Below are positions 43,163-52,467 of a DNA stretch of 64,000 nucleotides, piece after piece. The notes beneath the pieces were generated by a model. It was not told the DNA's origin and made no database searches. It was given only the letters and a program-made list of their open reading frames with translations. The stretch covers positions 4,572,001 to 4,636,000 of the forward strand of contig NZ_CP139715.1 of NCBI RefSeq assembly GCF_034377285.1, written 5' to 3'. Both the position numbers and the translations under genes were made by a program. Source of the DNA: Thalassobaculum sp. OXR-137 (GTDB lineage Bacteria; Pseudomonadota; Alphaproteobacteria; Thalassobaculales; Thalassobaculaceae). The stretch's first letter is position 1; the number at the start of each line of letters is the position of its first letter.

Positions 43163-46100
43163 TCAGAAGAAGCCGAAATGGGTCTCCGTCAGGTCGGAGG
43201 TGTGGACGCCGATCAGACGGACGTAGTGGCCGCCCAGGTCGATCTCGACATCGCCGTCCGCATTGTCGCTGGCCCGGGCGATGACGTCGGCCGAACTGGT
43301 GATGGCCTGGCCGTTGACATTGGCCTGGATCATCAGCCGGTCGCCTTCCGAGACGTCGAAATCGGCGACCACGTCGAAGCCGTTGAGATCCTCGATATAG
43401 ATCCGGTCGGCCCCGGCACCGGTATAGATCCAGTCGATGCCCTCGCCGCCGTAGAACGCGTCGTCGCCGGCGCCGCCGTCCAGCACGTCGAACGATCCGT
43501 CGTTGGTCCCGTCCTCGCTGGAGCGGCCGCCAGACAGGGTGTCGTCCCCTGCACCGCCGACCAGCGTGTCGGCGCCGTCGCCGCCCGACAGGGCGTCGTT
43601 GCCGGCCCCGCCATACAGGGCGTCCTGACCCTTGTTGCCGTTGAGCACGTCGTTACCAACGTTGCCGTACAGCAGGTCCTGGTGCTGGCCGCCATACAGG
43701 GTATCTGAGTCCTGACCGCCAAAGAGCGTGTCGTAGCCCGCGTTGCCGTAGACCACGTCGGCCGCCTGGTTGCCGTAGACGACATCCTGGTCCTGACCGC
43801 CATAGACCGTGTCCTCCTCGGTGCCGCCGAACACCCGGTCGTTGTCCTGGTTGCCGTAGAGGACGTCCTTGCCGCTGCCGGACCCGATGGTGTCGGCCCC
43901 TGCCCCCCCGAACAGGGTGTCGTCGCCGACGCCGAGCGAGATGAACTGGCTGCTCTCGTCGCCGGTGACATAGTTGTCCCCGGCGCCGCCGGTGACCGTC
44001 GTCGAGCCCAGGACCGAGGCGAACTCGATATTGTCAAGCTGCAGGGTGGAGCCCGTCGGCATCGAGCGCATGTCGATGACGAAAGCCTCGGACTGCGGCG
44101 ACCCGTCGGTCGGCTCGCTGCCGGCGATGACGATCGGCTCCGAGGTCGAGCCGGAAGTCGTGGTCGGGACGATCGTGCGCACGTCCAGGGACGTGTTGGT
44201 GCTCAGGTTGTTGAGGAAAGCCCGGGCACCGGTCGTCAATTGCGGGGTCGAGGGCGACCCGCGGCCCTCCACCGCCTGGACCAAGGTGTCCACGGCGTTG
44301 GCGCCGGACTGGGCGGTCGACGGACCTTCGGAGGTGAGGCTGGTCCCGGCCGGCAGGGTGGCGGTGACCACATTGCCGTTGTTGTTCGTGTTCTGCACGA
44401 TCGGCGCCGAGCCTGGCGTGCTTCCATTGTTGGTGATGGTCTCCGCGGTGGTCGTCCCGGACCCGCCGGTGCCAGTGGTGGGGGTCGTCGGAGTGACGAC
44501 GACATTGGGGGTACCGCCGCCTCCCGACGACCCGCCACCACCGCTCCCCCCGGAGCTGCCGCCCCCGGAGCCGCCGTCGGAGGGCGGGGCGACCAGGGTG
44601 ATCGTGGTCGTGCCAGCGGCGTAGACCGCCCCAAACGTGCCGCTGGCACCGGTGATGCCGCTCAGCGCGATATCGCCGCTTCCGGTCGCGATAGTGCCGG
44701 ACGCGGTCGTTCCGTTCAGAGCCGACAGATCGGTTCCGATGACCCTGATGCTGTCGCCCACCGAGAAGTCGGCGATCGTGTCGCCATCCATGTCGCCGGC
44801 GGTTCCCCGGAAGGTATCGGCGCCGGCGCCGCCGTAGAGCAGGTCGGCTCCCGCTTCCCCGATCAACTGATCCGCGCCGTCGCCGCCGGACAGGGTGTCG
44901 CTCCCGGCCCCGCCGCTCAGAACATCTGCGTCGGCACCGCCGTAGAGCTTGTCGTTGCCGGTCTCCCCGTAAAGACTGTCGTTGCCGGCGCCGCCATGGA
45001 CCGCATCATCGTCAAAGTCACCGACGAGGAAGTCGTCGCCCGCACCGCCGGACAGGGTGTCGGCACCGGCACTGCCGGATAGGGTGTCGGCGCCGTCGCC
45101 GCCGAACAGAAGGTCATCGCCGGCCTGGGCCGTCATGAGATCGTTGCCGTCGCCGCCGGACAGGGTGTCGTTCCCGATGGCCCCATACAAGGAATCGTTA
45201 CCGACACCGCCATACAGCGCGTCGTTGCCGTTGCTTCCCGCAGCGTAATCATCGCCCGCACCGCCGGAGATCGTGCTGCCGAGTCCGCCGCCGGTCAGGG
45301 TGTCGCCGGCCTGGCCGCCGGTGATCGAGAAGGACCCGTCCTGTTCGGCCGAGCCGAACCACTTGACCGCATCCGTGCTGCCGGACGCATCCACCGTCAG
45401 GGTCTTGCCACTGGCGACCGTGGCGTCGTGGGTGGTGATGTCCTGAGCACCGCCGGTGATCTTGACCGTCTCGACATTGGTCAGGCTGGTGGCATTGAAC
45501 GTCACCGTCTGCGCCACCGCAAGGGTCAGCACGTCGGTTCCGTCGCCGCCGTTGATCGTGTCGCCGGCGTTCAGCACATTGGACGCATCGGCGGTGATCG
45601 TGTCGTTGCCGGCCCCCAGGGTCGGATTGTCGGTGCTGATCGTCAGGGTGAAGGTCACCGGCGGTGGCACCAGGGTGATGGTCGTGTTGCCGGTACCGCT
45701 GTCGTAGACCGCGCTGAACGTGCCGCTGGCGGCGGAGATGCCGGCAAGCGTCAGCGTCCCCTCATCCATCGCGATGGTCGACGCCGCATCCTCTCCGTCG
45801 AGAGACGACAGGTCCAAGCCGGTGACGACGATGCGGTCGCCCGTGGAAAAGTCCCCGATCGTGTCGCCGTTCAAGTCGCTCGCCGAGCCGGTGAACACAT
45901 CGTTCCCGGCACCGCCGACGAAGGAATCGTCGCCGTCACCGCCGGCCAGGGTGTCGGCGCCGGCGCTGCCGTAAAGCGTGTCGGCCCCGGCGTCGCCGAA
46001 CAGCCTGTCATTGCCGTCGCCGCCGACCAGCGTGTCGGCGCCGGCGCCACCGGACAGGGTATCGGCCCCGGCGCCGCCGGACAGGAGGTCTCCGCCGTCG

Positions 46101-49100
46101 CCACCGAGCAGGATGTCATCCCCGTCGCCGCCGTACAAAGAGTCGGCTCCGGTACCGCCGACGATGGAATCGACTCCGCCGCCGCCGTACAGCGTGTCGG
46201 CGCCGTCACCGCCCGACAGGGTGTCAGCCCCGGCGCCGGCGGTCACCACGTCCGCCCCGTCGCCGCCGGTGATGGCGAAGGTACCGTCGGTCTCCGCGCT
46301 GCCGTTCCAACTGATCCAGTCCGAGCTGTCCGAGGCGTCCACCGTCAGGGTCTTGCCGGTGGCGACCGTGCCGTCGTCGGTGGTGATGGTCTGGTTCCCG
46401 CCGGTGACCTTGACCGTCTCGACATTGCTCAGGGTGCCTTGGAACCCCAAGGTCTGTCCCACGGAGAGGATCAGCACGTCGTTGCCGTCTCCGCCGTAGA
46501 TCCGGTCCAGGGAGTTCAGCACACCGGAGGCGTCCGCGAGGATCGTGTCGTCCCCGGCTGTCAGGCTCGGGGTGTCGAAGCCGGTGGTCAGGGTGAAGGA
46601 CACCGGCGGCGGCAGCAGGGTGATGGTCGTGTTGCCGCTGCCGCTGTCGTAAACCGCCTTGAACGTGCCGCTGGCGGCGGAGAGCCCAGTCAGGGTCGCG
46701 GTCTTCCCGGTGCCGACCTGCACGGTCTCCGACGCCGCGGTGCCGTCGAGGGACGACAGGTCCGTGCCGGTCACCAGGAGCACGTCGTTGGTGGTGAAGT
46801 CCTTGATCTGATCGCCGTTAAGCTCGTCGAGGGTGCCGGCGAAGGTGTCGGCGCCTTCGCCGCCGGACAGGATATCGACGCTGCCGGCCCCACCGATGAG
46901 GAGGTCGTCGCCGTCTTCGGCAAAGAGCTGATCGATGCCGTCGCCGCCCGAGAACGTGTCGTTGCCGGCACCCCCGTACATCTGGTCGTTGCCCGCACCG
47001 CCTGAGATCAGGTCGTTGCCGGCATCGCCGCCGAAGACGTCGTTGCCCGCCCCGCCCACAAGGGTGTCGTTGCCGGCATTGCCGAAGACTCTGTCATCGC
47101 CGTCGCCGCCGGCCACGTAGTCGTCGCCGTCGCCTCCCGCGACCGTATCGGCACCGGCGCCGCCGAGAACGGTATCGGCCCCGTCGCCGCCGTAGGCCTC
47201 GTCGTTGCCTGCGCCGCCCGACAGCGTGTCGGAACCCGCTGCAGCGGACAGCGTGTCGTTGCCGTCGCCGCCGACCGCGATGTCGTCACCGGCGCCGCCT
47301 GCGATGGCGTCGTCACCGGCGCCGCCCGACAGGGTGTCGGCTCCATCACCGCCGCTGAACGTGTCGTTTCCGGACCCGCCTTTCATCCAGAAGGTGCCGT
47401 CCGCCTCGGCTTTGCCGTCGATAAAGACGGCGGTAGAGCCGGAGGCGTCGACCGTCAGGGTCTGGCCGGACGCGACGGTGCCGTCGGCCAGGGTGAGGGT
47501 CGCGGTGCCGCCGGTGATCCGGATCGTCTCGACATTCGTCAGGGTGGTGCCAGAGAACGTCGCGGACTGATCCTGCGAGATCAGCAGCGTGTCGTTGCCG
47601 GCACCGCCGTCGATCCGATCCGAGGGATTCACCACGTTGGCGCCGTCGGCCACGATCGTGTCGGCACCGTCCGTCAGGGTCGGGGTGTCGTTCTCCGTCG
47701 TCAGCGTTGCGGAGACCGGGCTGTCGACCAGCGAGACGGACGAGGTGTTCGTGCCGGTATCATAGGCCACGCTGAAGGTCAGCGCGTTCGTCAGCCCCGT
47801 CAGGGTCAGGGTTCCGTCGCCGATAGCGATGCTGTCGGACGCCACCTGGCCGTTCAGCGACGACAGGTCCGCGCCGGTCACGACCAGCCTGTCCGACTTG
47901 CCGAAATCGGCGATGGTGTCGCCGTTGAAGTCTTCCGCGCTACCCGAGAAGGTGTCGTCGCCGGCCCCGCCAGCGAGAAGATCTTCGCCGGCACCGCCGT
48001 CCATGCTGTCGCTGGCGGCCCCGCCGGACAGGGTGTCGTCACCCGATCCGCCGGAAAGGATGTCGTTGAGGGCGCCACCCTTCAGACTGTCGTCGCCGGC
48101 GCCGCCGACAAGACTGTCAGTGCCGAGACTGCCGGACAGGGTGTCGGCGCCGGCCCCGCCCGACAGGGTATCGGCGCCGCCGCTTCCCGTGACGTTCTGG
48201 TCGCCGTCGGAGCCGGTGACCATGAAGCCGTCCAGCCCCAAATCGACTGCGGTCAGCGTCTTGCCGGCCGCCTGGGCCGCCGTCAGGGTCACCGTCTGGG
48301 CGGTGGAACCGCTGCTGGTCGCCAGCGTCTCGATCTCGCTCAGATCCGCCGAAGAGATGTCGCCCGTGGTCGTCAGCGTGATGGTATTGGTGCCGGTCCC
48401 GGTGATCGTGCCGGTGAACTGGACGAGCTGGGCCGCGGTCATGGTGACCCTCGCGCCCATGGTCAGGGTCATGGTCTCGACCCCGTCGATCGACGCCCCG
48501 GCGATGTTGGTGCCGTCACCGAGTTGCAGCGTATCGGTCCCGGCCCCGCCGCTAAGGGTGCCGGTGGCGGTAAAGCCGGCGATACTGACCGTGTCGTCGC
48601 CGCTGCTGCCGGTGACGCTCTGTCCGGCCGCGCCCAGGGTGAAGTTGTAGGTGTCGGTCAGAACGAAGGATTCCACGGCCGCCGCACCGGTGACGCTGTC
48701 GTCGCCGTCGGACGCCGCGAGCGTGATGGTCTCGCTGCCCGCGCCTGCGATGGTGGAGAACCCCTCGTACTGGGTCTCCGTCATCGTGGCGGAGCCGCCG
48801 GTCGTCAGTGTCAGGGCTTCGAAGCCGTTCAGGGCAGCGACCTTGGTGAAGTCGCTGCCGTCCGCGGCCACGATCGTGTCGGTGCCGGCGCCGCCGCTAA
48901 GTGTCGATCCGTCCAGATGCGCCGCATCGGCGATGGTCAGCTTGTCATTGGTCGCCCCAAGGGCGGAGGACGGGGTCAGGTTGGTGCCGTCGGTGGTGTT
49001 GAAGCCGGCCGCGTTCGAGGTGACCTCCACGGACCCCGATTTCAGGGTGATGTCCGTGACGTAGGAGAACATCGCCTGGTCGTAGCCATTGACGCTATCG

Positions 49101-50722
49101 ATCACCAGGTTGCTCTTGCTGAGTTCGATGGTGACCTCGACGCTTGAGAAATCGGTATCGTCGGTGTCGATCTCCAGTGTCGTCCCGGTGACTCTGACGT
49201 TGGCCGAGGTCAACATGGAGCCATCGAGCCTGATCGTATCGGCCCCATCGAGATCCAGATCCAGGATCGTATCGCCGTCGAGTTCGGGGGAGCTGCCGGT
49301 GAACAGATCGTTCCCGGTGCCGCCGGCGAGCGTGTCTGCGTCAGCGCCGCCCTGAAGCGTGTCATTGCCGGCGCCACCGGAAAGCACGTCGCTCCCGGCA
49401 TGCCCCATCAGGGAGTCGTTGCCGGCATTACCCCACAGGGAGTCGTCGCCGGCATTGCCCCACAGGGCGTCATTGTCGGCACCGCCGCTCAGGCTGTCAC
49501 TATCCGCGCCACCGCTGAGGGTGTCGTCGCCGGTACTGCCGTTCAGAGTGTCTTCGCCACTACCGCCACGGAGCATGTCACGGTCGGCACCGCCGCTCAG
49601 GACGTCATTGCCGTCGCCGCCGCTCAGGGTGTCATTGCCGGCAGCGCCGCGCAGCAGGTCGGCATCGGCACCGCCGGCAAGCAGGTCGTCGCCGTTGCCC
49701 CCAAACAGGGAATCTGTGTCGGCACCGCCGCTCAGGGTGTCCGCGCCGCCGCCGCCGCTCAAGATGTCGGCGCCGTTGCCTCCGAACACCCGGTCGGCGC
49801 CGTCCTGGCTGGAATAGCCGTCGCCAAGCAGCGTATCGGCACCCTCGCCGCCATAGATCGTATCGGCGCCAGCATAGCCCCGGGCGAGGTCGTCGCCCAG
49901 GCCGCCGGACAGAACATCGTCACCGTCTTGCCCGGCCAAGTTGTCCGCGCCGTCGCCGCCGACCAGGGTATCGTTGTCATCGCCACCGTCCAGGGTGTCA
50001 TTGCCGTCGCCACCGCTCGCGAGGTCGTTGCCGTCCTGACCGAAAATGTGGTCGTTGCCCTCGCCGCCGTTCAGGCTGTCATTGCCGCCATACCCGTAAA
50101 TCACGTCGGCGGTAGACGTTCCGGTTATCAGATCGTCGCCGGCCGTCCCCGCGGTCGAGACGAGCACCGCCGGGAAGGCCGCCCGGGCGGCCGGCGAGAA
50201 GACCGGCGCCACCCACGCGCCGTCGAGGCGCGACAGGTCCCAGGATCCGCCCAGCTCGACCGTGCCCACCGGGCCGGCGGCGGCGGCGACCGGCGTGCCC
50301 AGCGCGGTCTCCAGCGCGGAGACGAAGCGCCGCCCTTGCTCCCCTTGCGCAACGGAACAGCCGTAGACGACGACGTCGGAGGCCTCCGACAGGGAGGCGG
50401 CGATCTCCGACAGCGCATCGGCGGCGGCGTCCAGGGCGGCCGCGTCGATCCTTTCACCGGCGAGTCGCAGCGCGCCGGGCTCGCCATGGCTCAGGATGTG
50501 GAGGGACGAGACGCTGCGCCGTCCGGCCAGATGGCGGGCGATCTGGCCCAGCCCGTCGCCGGCCGATGTCAGGCGCAGGATCCGGGTGCCGGGCGCCACA
50601 CCCGCTTCCAGGACATGCGATGCCGGCACGTCGCTGTCTACGACCAGCAGCCGATGCCGGGCGGCGGACTGAGCGCGGATGGAGGGGCTTGTGACGGGCC
50701 ACGGGCGACGGATCACGGACAT
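43163..50722 (-). CDS. Giant DUF4347-RTX calcium-binding secreted protein
   Basis: A 2519-residue protein. Residues ~22-190 form a DUF4347 domain with LHILSHG (His79) and YGCSVAQG (Cys122). From ~195 on there are dozens of RTX nonapeptides (GGxGxDxL) in several blocks. Between them are beta-rich modules of about 310-370 residues that repeat in tandem (DxIxDFxxxDxLxVTG, then a PPPV or similar linker, then LTNVETVKITGG and TLTVDASGS); three copies and part of a fourth are seen. A Gly/Ser/Thr-rich linker precedes the last RTX block, and the protein ends in HFGFF. It is probably exported by a type I system, not encoded here, and acts as an adhesin or surface layer protein. Confidence 0.9.
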   Translation of the reverse strand: MSVIRRPWPVTSPSIRAQSAARHRLLVVDSDVPASHVLEAGVAPGTRILRLTSAGDGLGQIARHLAGRRSVSSLHILSHGEPGALRLAGERIDAAALDAAADALSEIAASLSEASDVVVYGCSVAQGEQGRRFVSALETALGTPVAAAAGPVGTVELGGSWDLSRLDGAWVAPVFSPAARAAFPAVLVSTAGTAGDDLITGTSTADVIYGYGGNDSLNGGEGNDHIFGQDGNDLASGGDGNDTLDGGDDNDTLVGGDGADNLAGQDGDDVLSGGLGDDLARGYAGADTIYGGEGADTLLGDGYSSQDGADRVFGGNGADILSGGGGADTLSGGADTDSLFGGNGDDLLAGGADADLLRGAAGNDTLSGGDGNDVLSGGADRDMLRGGSGEDTLNGSTGDDTLSGGADSDSLSGGADNDALWGNAGDDSLWGNAGNDSLMGHAGSDVLSGGAGNDTLQGGADADTLAGGTGNDLFTGSSPELDGDTILDLDLDGADTIRLDGSMLTSANVRVTGTTLEIDTDDTDFSSVEVTIELSKSNLVIDSVNGYDQAMFSYVTDITLKSGSVEVTSNAAGFNTTDGTNLTPSSALGATNDKLTIADAAHLDGSTLSGGAGTDTIVAADGSDFTKVAALNGFEALTLTTGGSATMTETQYEGFSTIAGAGSETITLAASDGDDSVTGAAAVESFVLTDTYNFTLGAAGQSVTGSSGDDTVSIAGFTATGTLSGGAGTDTLQLGDGTNIAGASIDGVETMTLTMGARVTMTAAQLVQFTGTITGTGTNTITLTTTGDISSADLSEIETLATSSGSTAQTVTLTAAQAAGKTLTAVDLGLDGFMVTGSDGDQNVTGSGGADTLSGGAGADTLSGSLGTDSLVGGAGDDSLKGGALNDILSGGSGDDTLSGGAASDSMDGGAGEDLLAGGAGDDTFSGSAEDFNGDTIADFGKSDRLVVTGADLSSLNGQVASDSIAIGDGTLTLTGLTNALTFSVAYDTGTNTSSVSLVDSPVSATLTTENDTPTLTDGADTIVADGANVVNPSDRIDGGAGNDTLLISQDQSATFSGTTLTNVETIRITGGTATLTLADGTVASGQTLTVDASGSTAVFIDGKAEADGTFWMKGGSGNDTFSGGDGADTLSGGAGDDAIAGGAGDDIAVGGDGNDTLSAAAGSDTLSGGAGNDEAYGGDGADTVLGGAGADTVAGGDGDDYVAGGDGDDRVFGNAGNDTLVGGAGNDVFGGDAGNDLISGGAGNDQMYGGAGNDTFSGGDGIDQLFAEDGDDLLIGGAGSVDILSGGEGADTFAGTLDELNGDQIKDFTTNDVLLVTGTDLSSLDGTAASETVQVGTGKTATLTGLSAASGTFKAVYDSGSGNTTITLLPPPVSFTLTTGFDTPSLTAGDDTILADASGVLNSLDRIYGGDGNDVLILSVGQTLGFQGTLSNVETVKVTGGNQTITTDDGTVATGKTLTVDASDSSDWISWNGSAETDGTFAITGGDGADVVTAGAGADTLSGGDGADTLYGGGGVDSIVGGTGADSLYGGDGDDILLGGDGGDLLSGGAGADTLSGGAGADTLVGGDGNDRLFGDAGADTLYGSAGADTLAGGDGDDSFVGGAGNDVFTGSASDLNGDTIGDFSTGDRIVVTGLDLSSLDGEDAASTIAMDEGTLTLAGISAASGTFSAVYDSGTGNTTITLVPPPVTFTLTISTDNPTLGAGNDTITADASNVLNAGDTINGGDGTDVLTLAVAQTVTFNATSLTNVETVKITGGAQDITTHDATVASGKTLTVDASGSTDAVKWFGSAEQDGSFSITGGQAGDTLTGGGLGSTISGGAGDDYAAGSNGNDALYGGVGNDSLYGAIGNDTLSGGDGNDLMTAQAGDDLLFGGDGADTLSGSAGADTLSGGAGDDFLVGDFDDDAVHGGAGNDSLYGETGNDKLYGGADADVLSGGAGSDTLSGGDGADQLIGEAGADLLYGGAGADTFRGTAGDMDGDTIADFSVGDSIRVIGTDLSALNGTTASGTIATGSGDIALSGITGASGTFGAVYAAGTTTITLVAPPSDGGSGGGSSGGSGGGGSSGGGGTPNVVVTPTTPTTGTGGSGTTTAETITNNGSTPGSAPIVQNTNNNGNVVTATLPAGTSLTSEGPSTAQSGANAVDTLVQAVEGRGSPSTPQLTTGARAFLNNLSTNTSLDVRTIVPTTTSGSTSEPIVIAGSEPTDGSPQSEAFVIDMRSMPTGSTLQLDNIEFASVLGSTTVTGGAGDNYVTGDESSQFISLGVGDDTLFGGAGADTIGSGSGKDVLYGNQDNDRVFGGTEEDTVYGGQDQDVVYGNQAADVVYGNAGYDTLFGGQDSDTLYGGQHQDLLYGNVGNDVLNGNKGQDALYGGAGNDALSGGDGADTLVGGAGDDTLSGGRSSEDGTNDGSFDVLDGGAGDDAFYGGEGIDWIYTGAGADRIYIEDLNGFDVVADFDVSEGDRLMIQANVNGQAITSSADVIARASDNADGDVEIDLGGHYVRLIGVHTSDLTETHFGFF

Positions 50723-51105
50723 AGCGACACCTGCTGGTTAGCGCGACCGACGGGGGGAATGTCGCGCAAGGGAGCGTGGCGCTCGGTACCGGGTGTGCCG
50801 GTCACCGCCATATGCCACACTCCAGGAATGGCTATATCGCCGGACGGACGCCCCCACCTGACCGCGCGTCCGGAAAACCGAACAGGCCGGCAGAAAAACC
50901 TCAGCGGGGAAACCGGGGCCAAGGCTGAGCCTATTTCACAATTTTGTAATAATTTTCGGTAACTTAGCGGCGAGATCCACCTTTGCTTTGGCACCGGCGG
51001 AGGTGATATCTTGGGATCGACGCGTCGAGGACGCGGGCCCGTCAGCCGGGCGCGGTGCCTTCGACCGTCCGATCTCCTTCCGCGAAGCAAGGCGCGACCC
51101 AAGCC
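50723..51105. promoter_or_regulatory. Divergent control region between RTX gene and AraC gene
   Basis: 383 bases without a gene. The half next to the RTX start is GC-rich. A CTCAGC/GCTGAG stem-loop lies around 50909-50935, followed by an AT-rich stretch at about 50935-50965 (TTTCACAATTTTGTAATAATTTTCGG) that is the best promoter candidate. No clear -35/-10 pair could be assigned. The divergent layout suggests the AraC protein controls the giant RTX gene. Confidence 0.4.
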
Positions 51106-52185
51106 ATGGCCCCGTCAGAGGGACACCCGAAGAAGGACGGCGATCCGGGGACGGATCTCGTTCCGACCTCCCTGTTCCGGATCGACCGGAATGGTGCGAA
51201 GGACCGGCTGGATCTATGGCAGGACAGCATGGCCATGCTGTTCGAGACCAAGGTGGACGCGCATACGCTGCACCATCGCGGGTTCTACGCGGAGATCCGC
51301 TCGGCCATGCTCGGCTATTGTCTGATCGGCCGCTCCCGAATCGTCCAGCAGCGGTGGAGCCGCACCGCCGCCCAGATCGTGCGCGGCGGTCTGGACCACT
51401 ACCTGATCCAGTATTACGAGAGCGGCGGCGGCGAATGGGAAGTGGGCCGACGGTCCGGACAGGTGGTGCCGGGCGACCTGCTCGTCCGCGATCTGGCCCA
51501 GGAATCCACATCCAACGCGCGCGATTTCACGAATTTCTCGCTGGTGGTGCCGCGCGCGGTACTTGAGGGGCTGCTGCACGCACCCGACGATCAGCATATG
51601 CGGATCATTCCCACCCGCCTGCCGCTGGCCGGCCTTCTGCGGGACCATATGATCTCGCTGGAGAAGACCGCGCGGATGCTGACCTTTCCCCAGGCGCTCC
51701 AGCTCGCCCCGACCACGATAGGTCTGTTGGCCGCGTGCCTCAACGGTTCGCCCGGCCAGGATGTGCGCCAGCGCATGGCCGTCGCCAGCGCGCAGGGAAG
51801 CGCGGTGCGGCGGTTCATCGAGGCGCATCTCACGGAGCCGGACCTGTCGGTCGACTGGATCATGGCGCGGATGCAGATATCGCGCACCCGGCTGTTCGAC
51901 CTGTTCGAGCCCCATGGCGGGGTGGAGAGCTATATCCGCGAGCGCCGGCTGCGCCGGGCGCTGTCCGAGTTGCTTAAGGATTCCGGCGGCGACTTGCCGA
52001 TCCTGGATCTCGCGCTGCAGAGCGGCTATGCGAGCGACACGGCGTTCGCCCGGGCCTTCCGCCGCCGGTTCGGCATTTCACCGCGGGAGGCGCGGGCCGG
52101 ATATACGCCCTCGACTTGGCGCGCGTCCGACCAGTCCGGTCCCGACCGCCGTTACGAGGACTGGCTGTCTCACCTCACAGGATAG
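51106..52185 (+). CDS. AraC family transcriptional regulator
   Basis: About 359 residues. The N-terminal ~230 residues form an AraC-binding-like sensor domain (HHRGFYAEIRSAMLGYC, VVPGDLLVRDLAQ); the C-terminal ~110 residues hold two helix-turn-helix motifs (LSVDWIMARMQISRTRLFDLF and LPILDLALQSGYASDTAFARAFRRRFG) with the usual SPREARAGY ending. The ATG at 51106 is chosen over an in-frame GTG 51 bases upstream; neither has a strong site. It faces away from the RTX gene and is the natural candidate to control it. Ligand unknown. Confidence 0.88.
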   Translation: MAPSEGHPKKDGDPGTDLVPTSLFRIDRNGAKDRLDLWQDSMAMLFETKVDAHTLHHRGFYAEIRSAMLGYCLIGRSRIVQQRWSRTAAQIVRGGLDHYLIQYYESGGGEWEVGRRSGQVVPGDLLVRDLAQESTSNARDFTNFSLVVPRAVLEGLLHAPDDQHMRIIPTRLPLAGLLRDHMISLEKTARMLTFPQALQLAPTTIGLLAACLNGSPGQDVRQRMAVASAQGSAVRRFIEAHLTEPDLSVDWIMARMQISRTRLFDLFEPHGGVESYIRERRLRRALSELLKDSGGDLPILDLALQSGYASDTAFARAFRRRFGISPREARAGYTPSTWRASDQSGPDRRYEDWLSHLTG

Positions 52186-52467
52186 GGGGGAGAGCCGTCG
52201 GGCAGGGGCGCGGAACTCCTCACGCAGGATGATGCCGGAGTGCTCGAGGGGAATTGCCGCACCCGGTCTCTCCTCCAAGCTCATGCCGGCGGTTCTTCGC
52301 CAGTGATTTATACAAATCGGTAATCCCGAAGTCAGACGACCGTGAGGTTCGCCGCAGACAGTGCGGTCGTCCGGTCATGCTGTGTCTCTGGTTTCTTTCC
52401 CCGATCTCCACCAGTCGCTTGGGATGGCCGGACTCCTGTCTCAGTTGGGTCCGCGGGGAGCGCCTTG

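Noticed and set aside
43500-50100. Regular short repeats that might suggest a CRISPR array.
   Set aside because: The period is 27 bases (nine codons) without spacers and encodes RTX nonapeptides.
43974-50962. Several long forward frames (up to ~525 codons) opposite the RTX gene.
   Set aside because: They are antisense to the repetitive, GC-rich RTX coding sequence and show only repeated low-complexity peptides.
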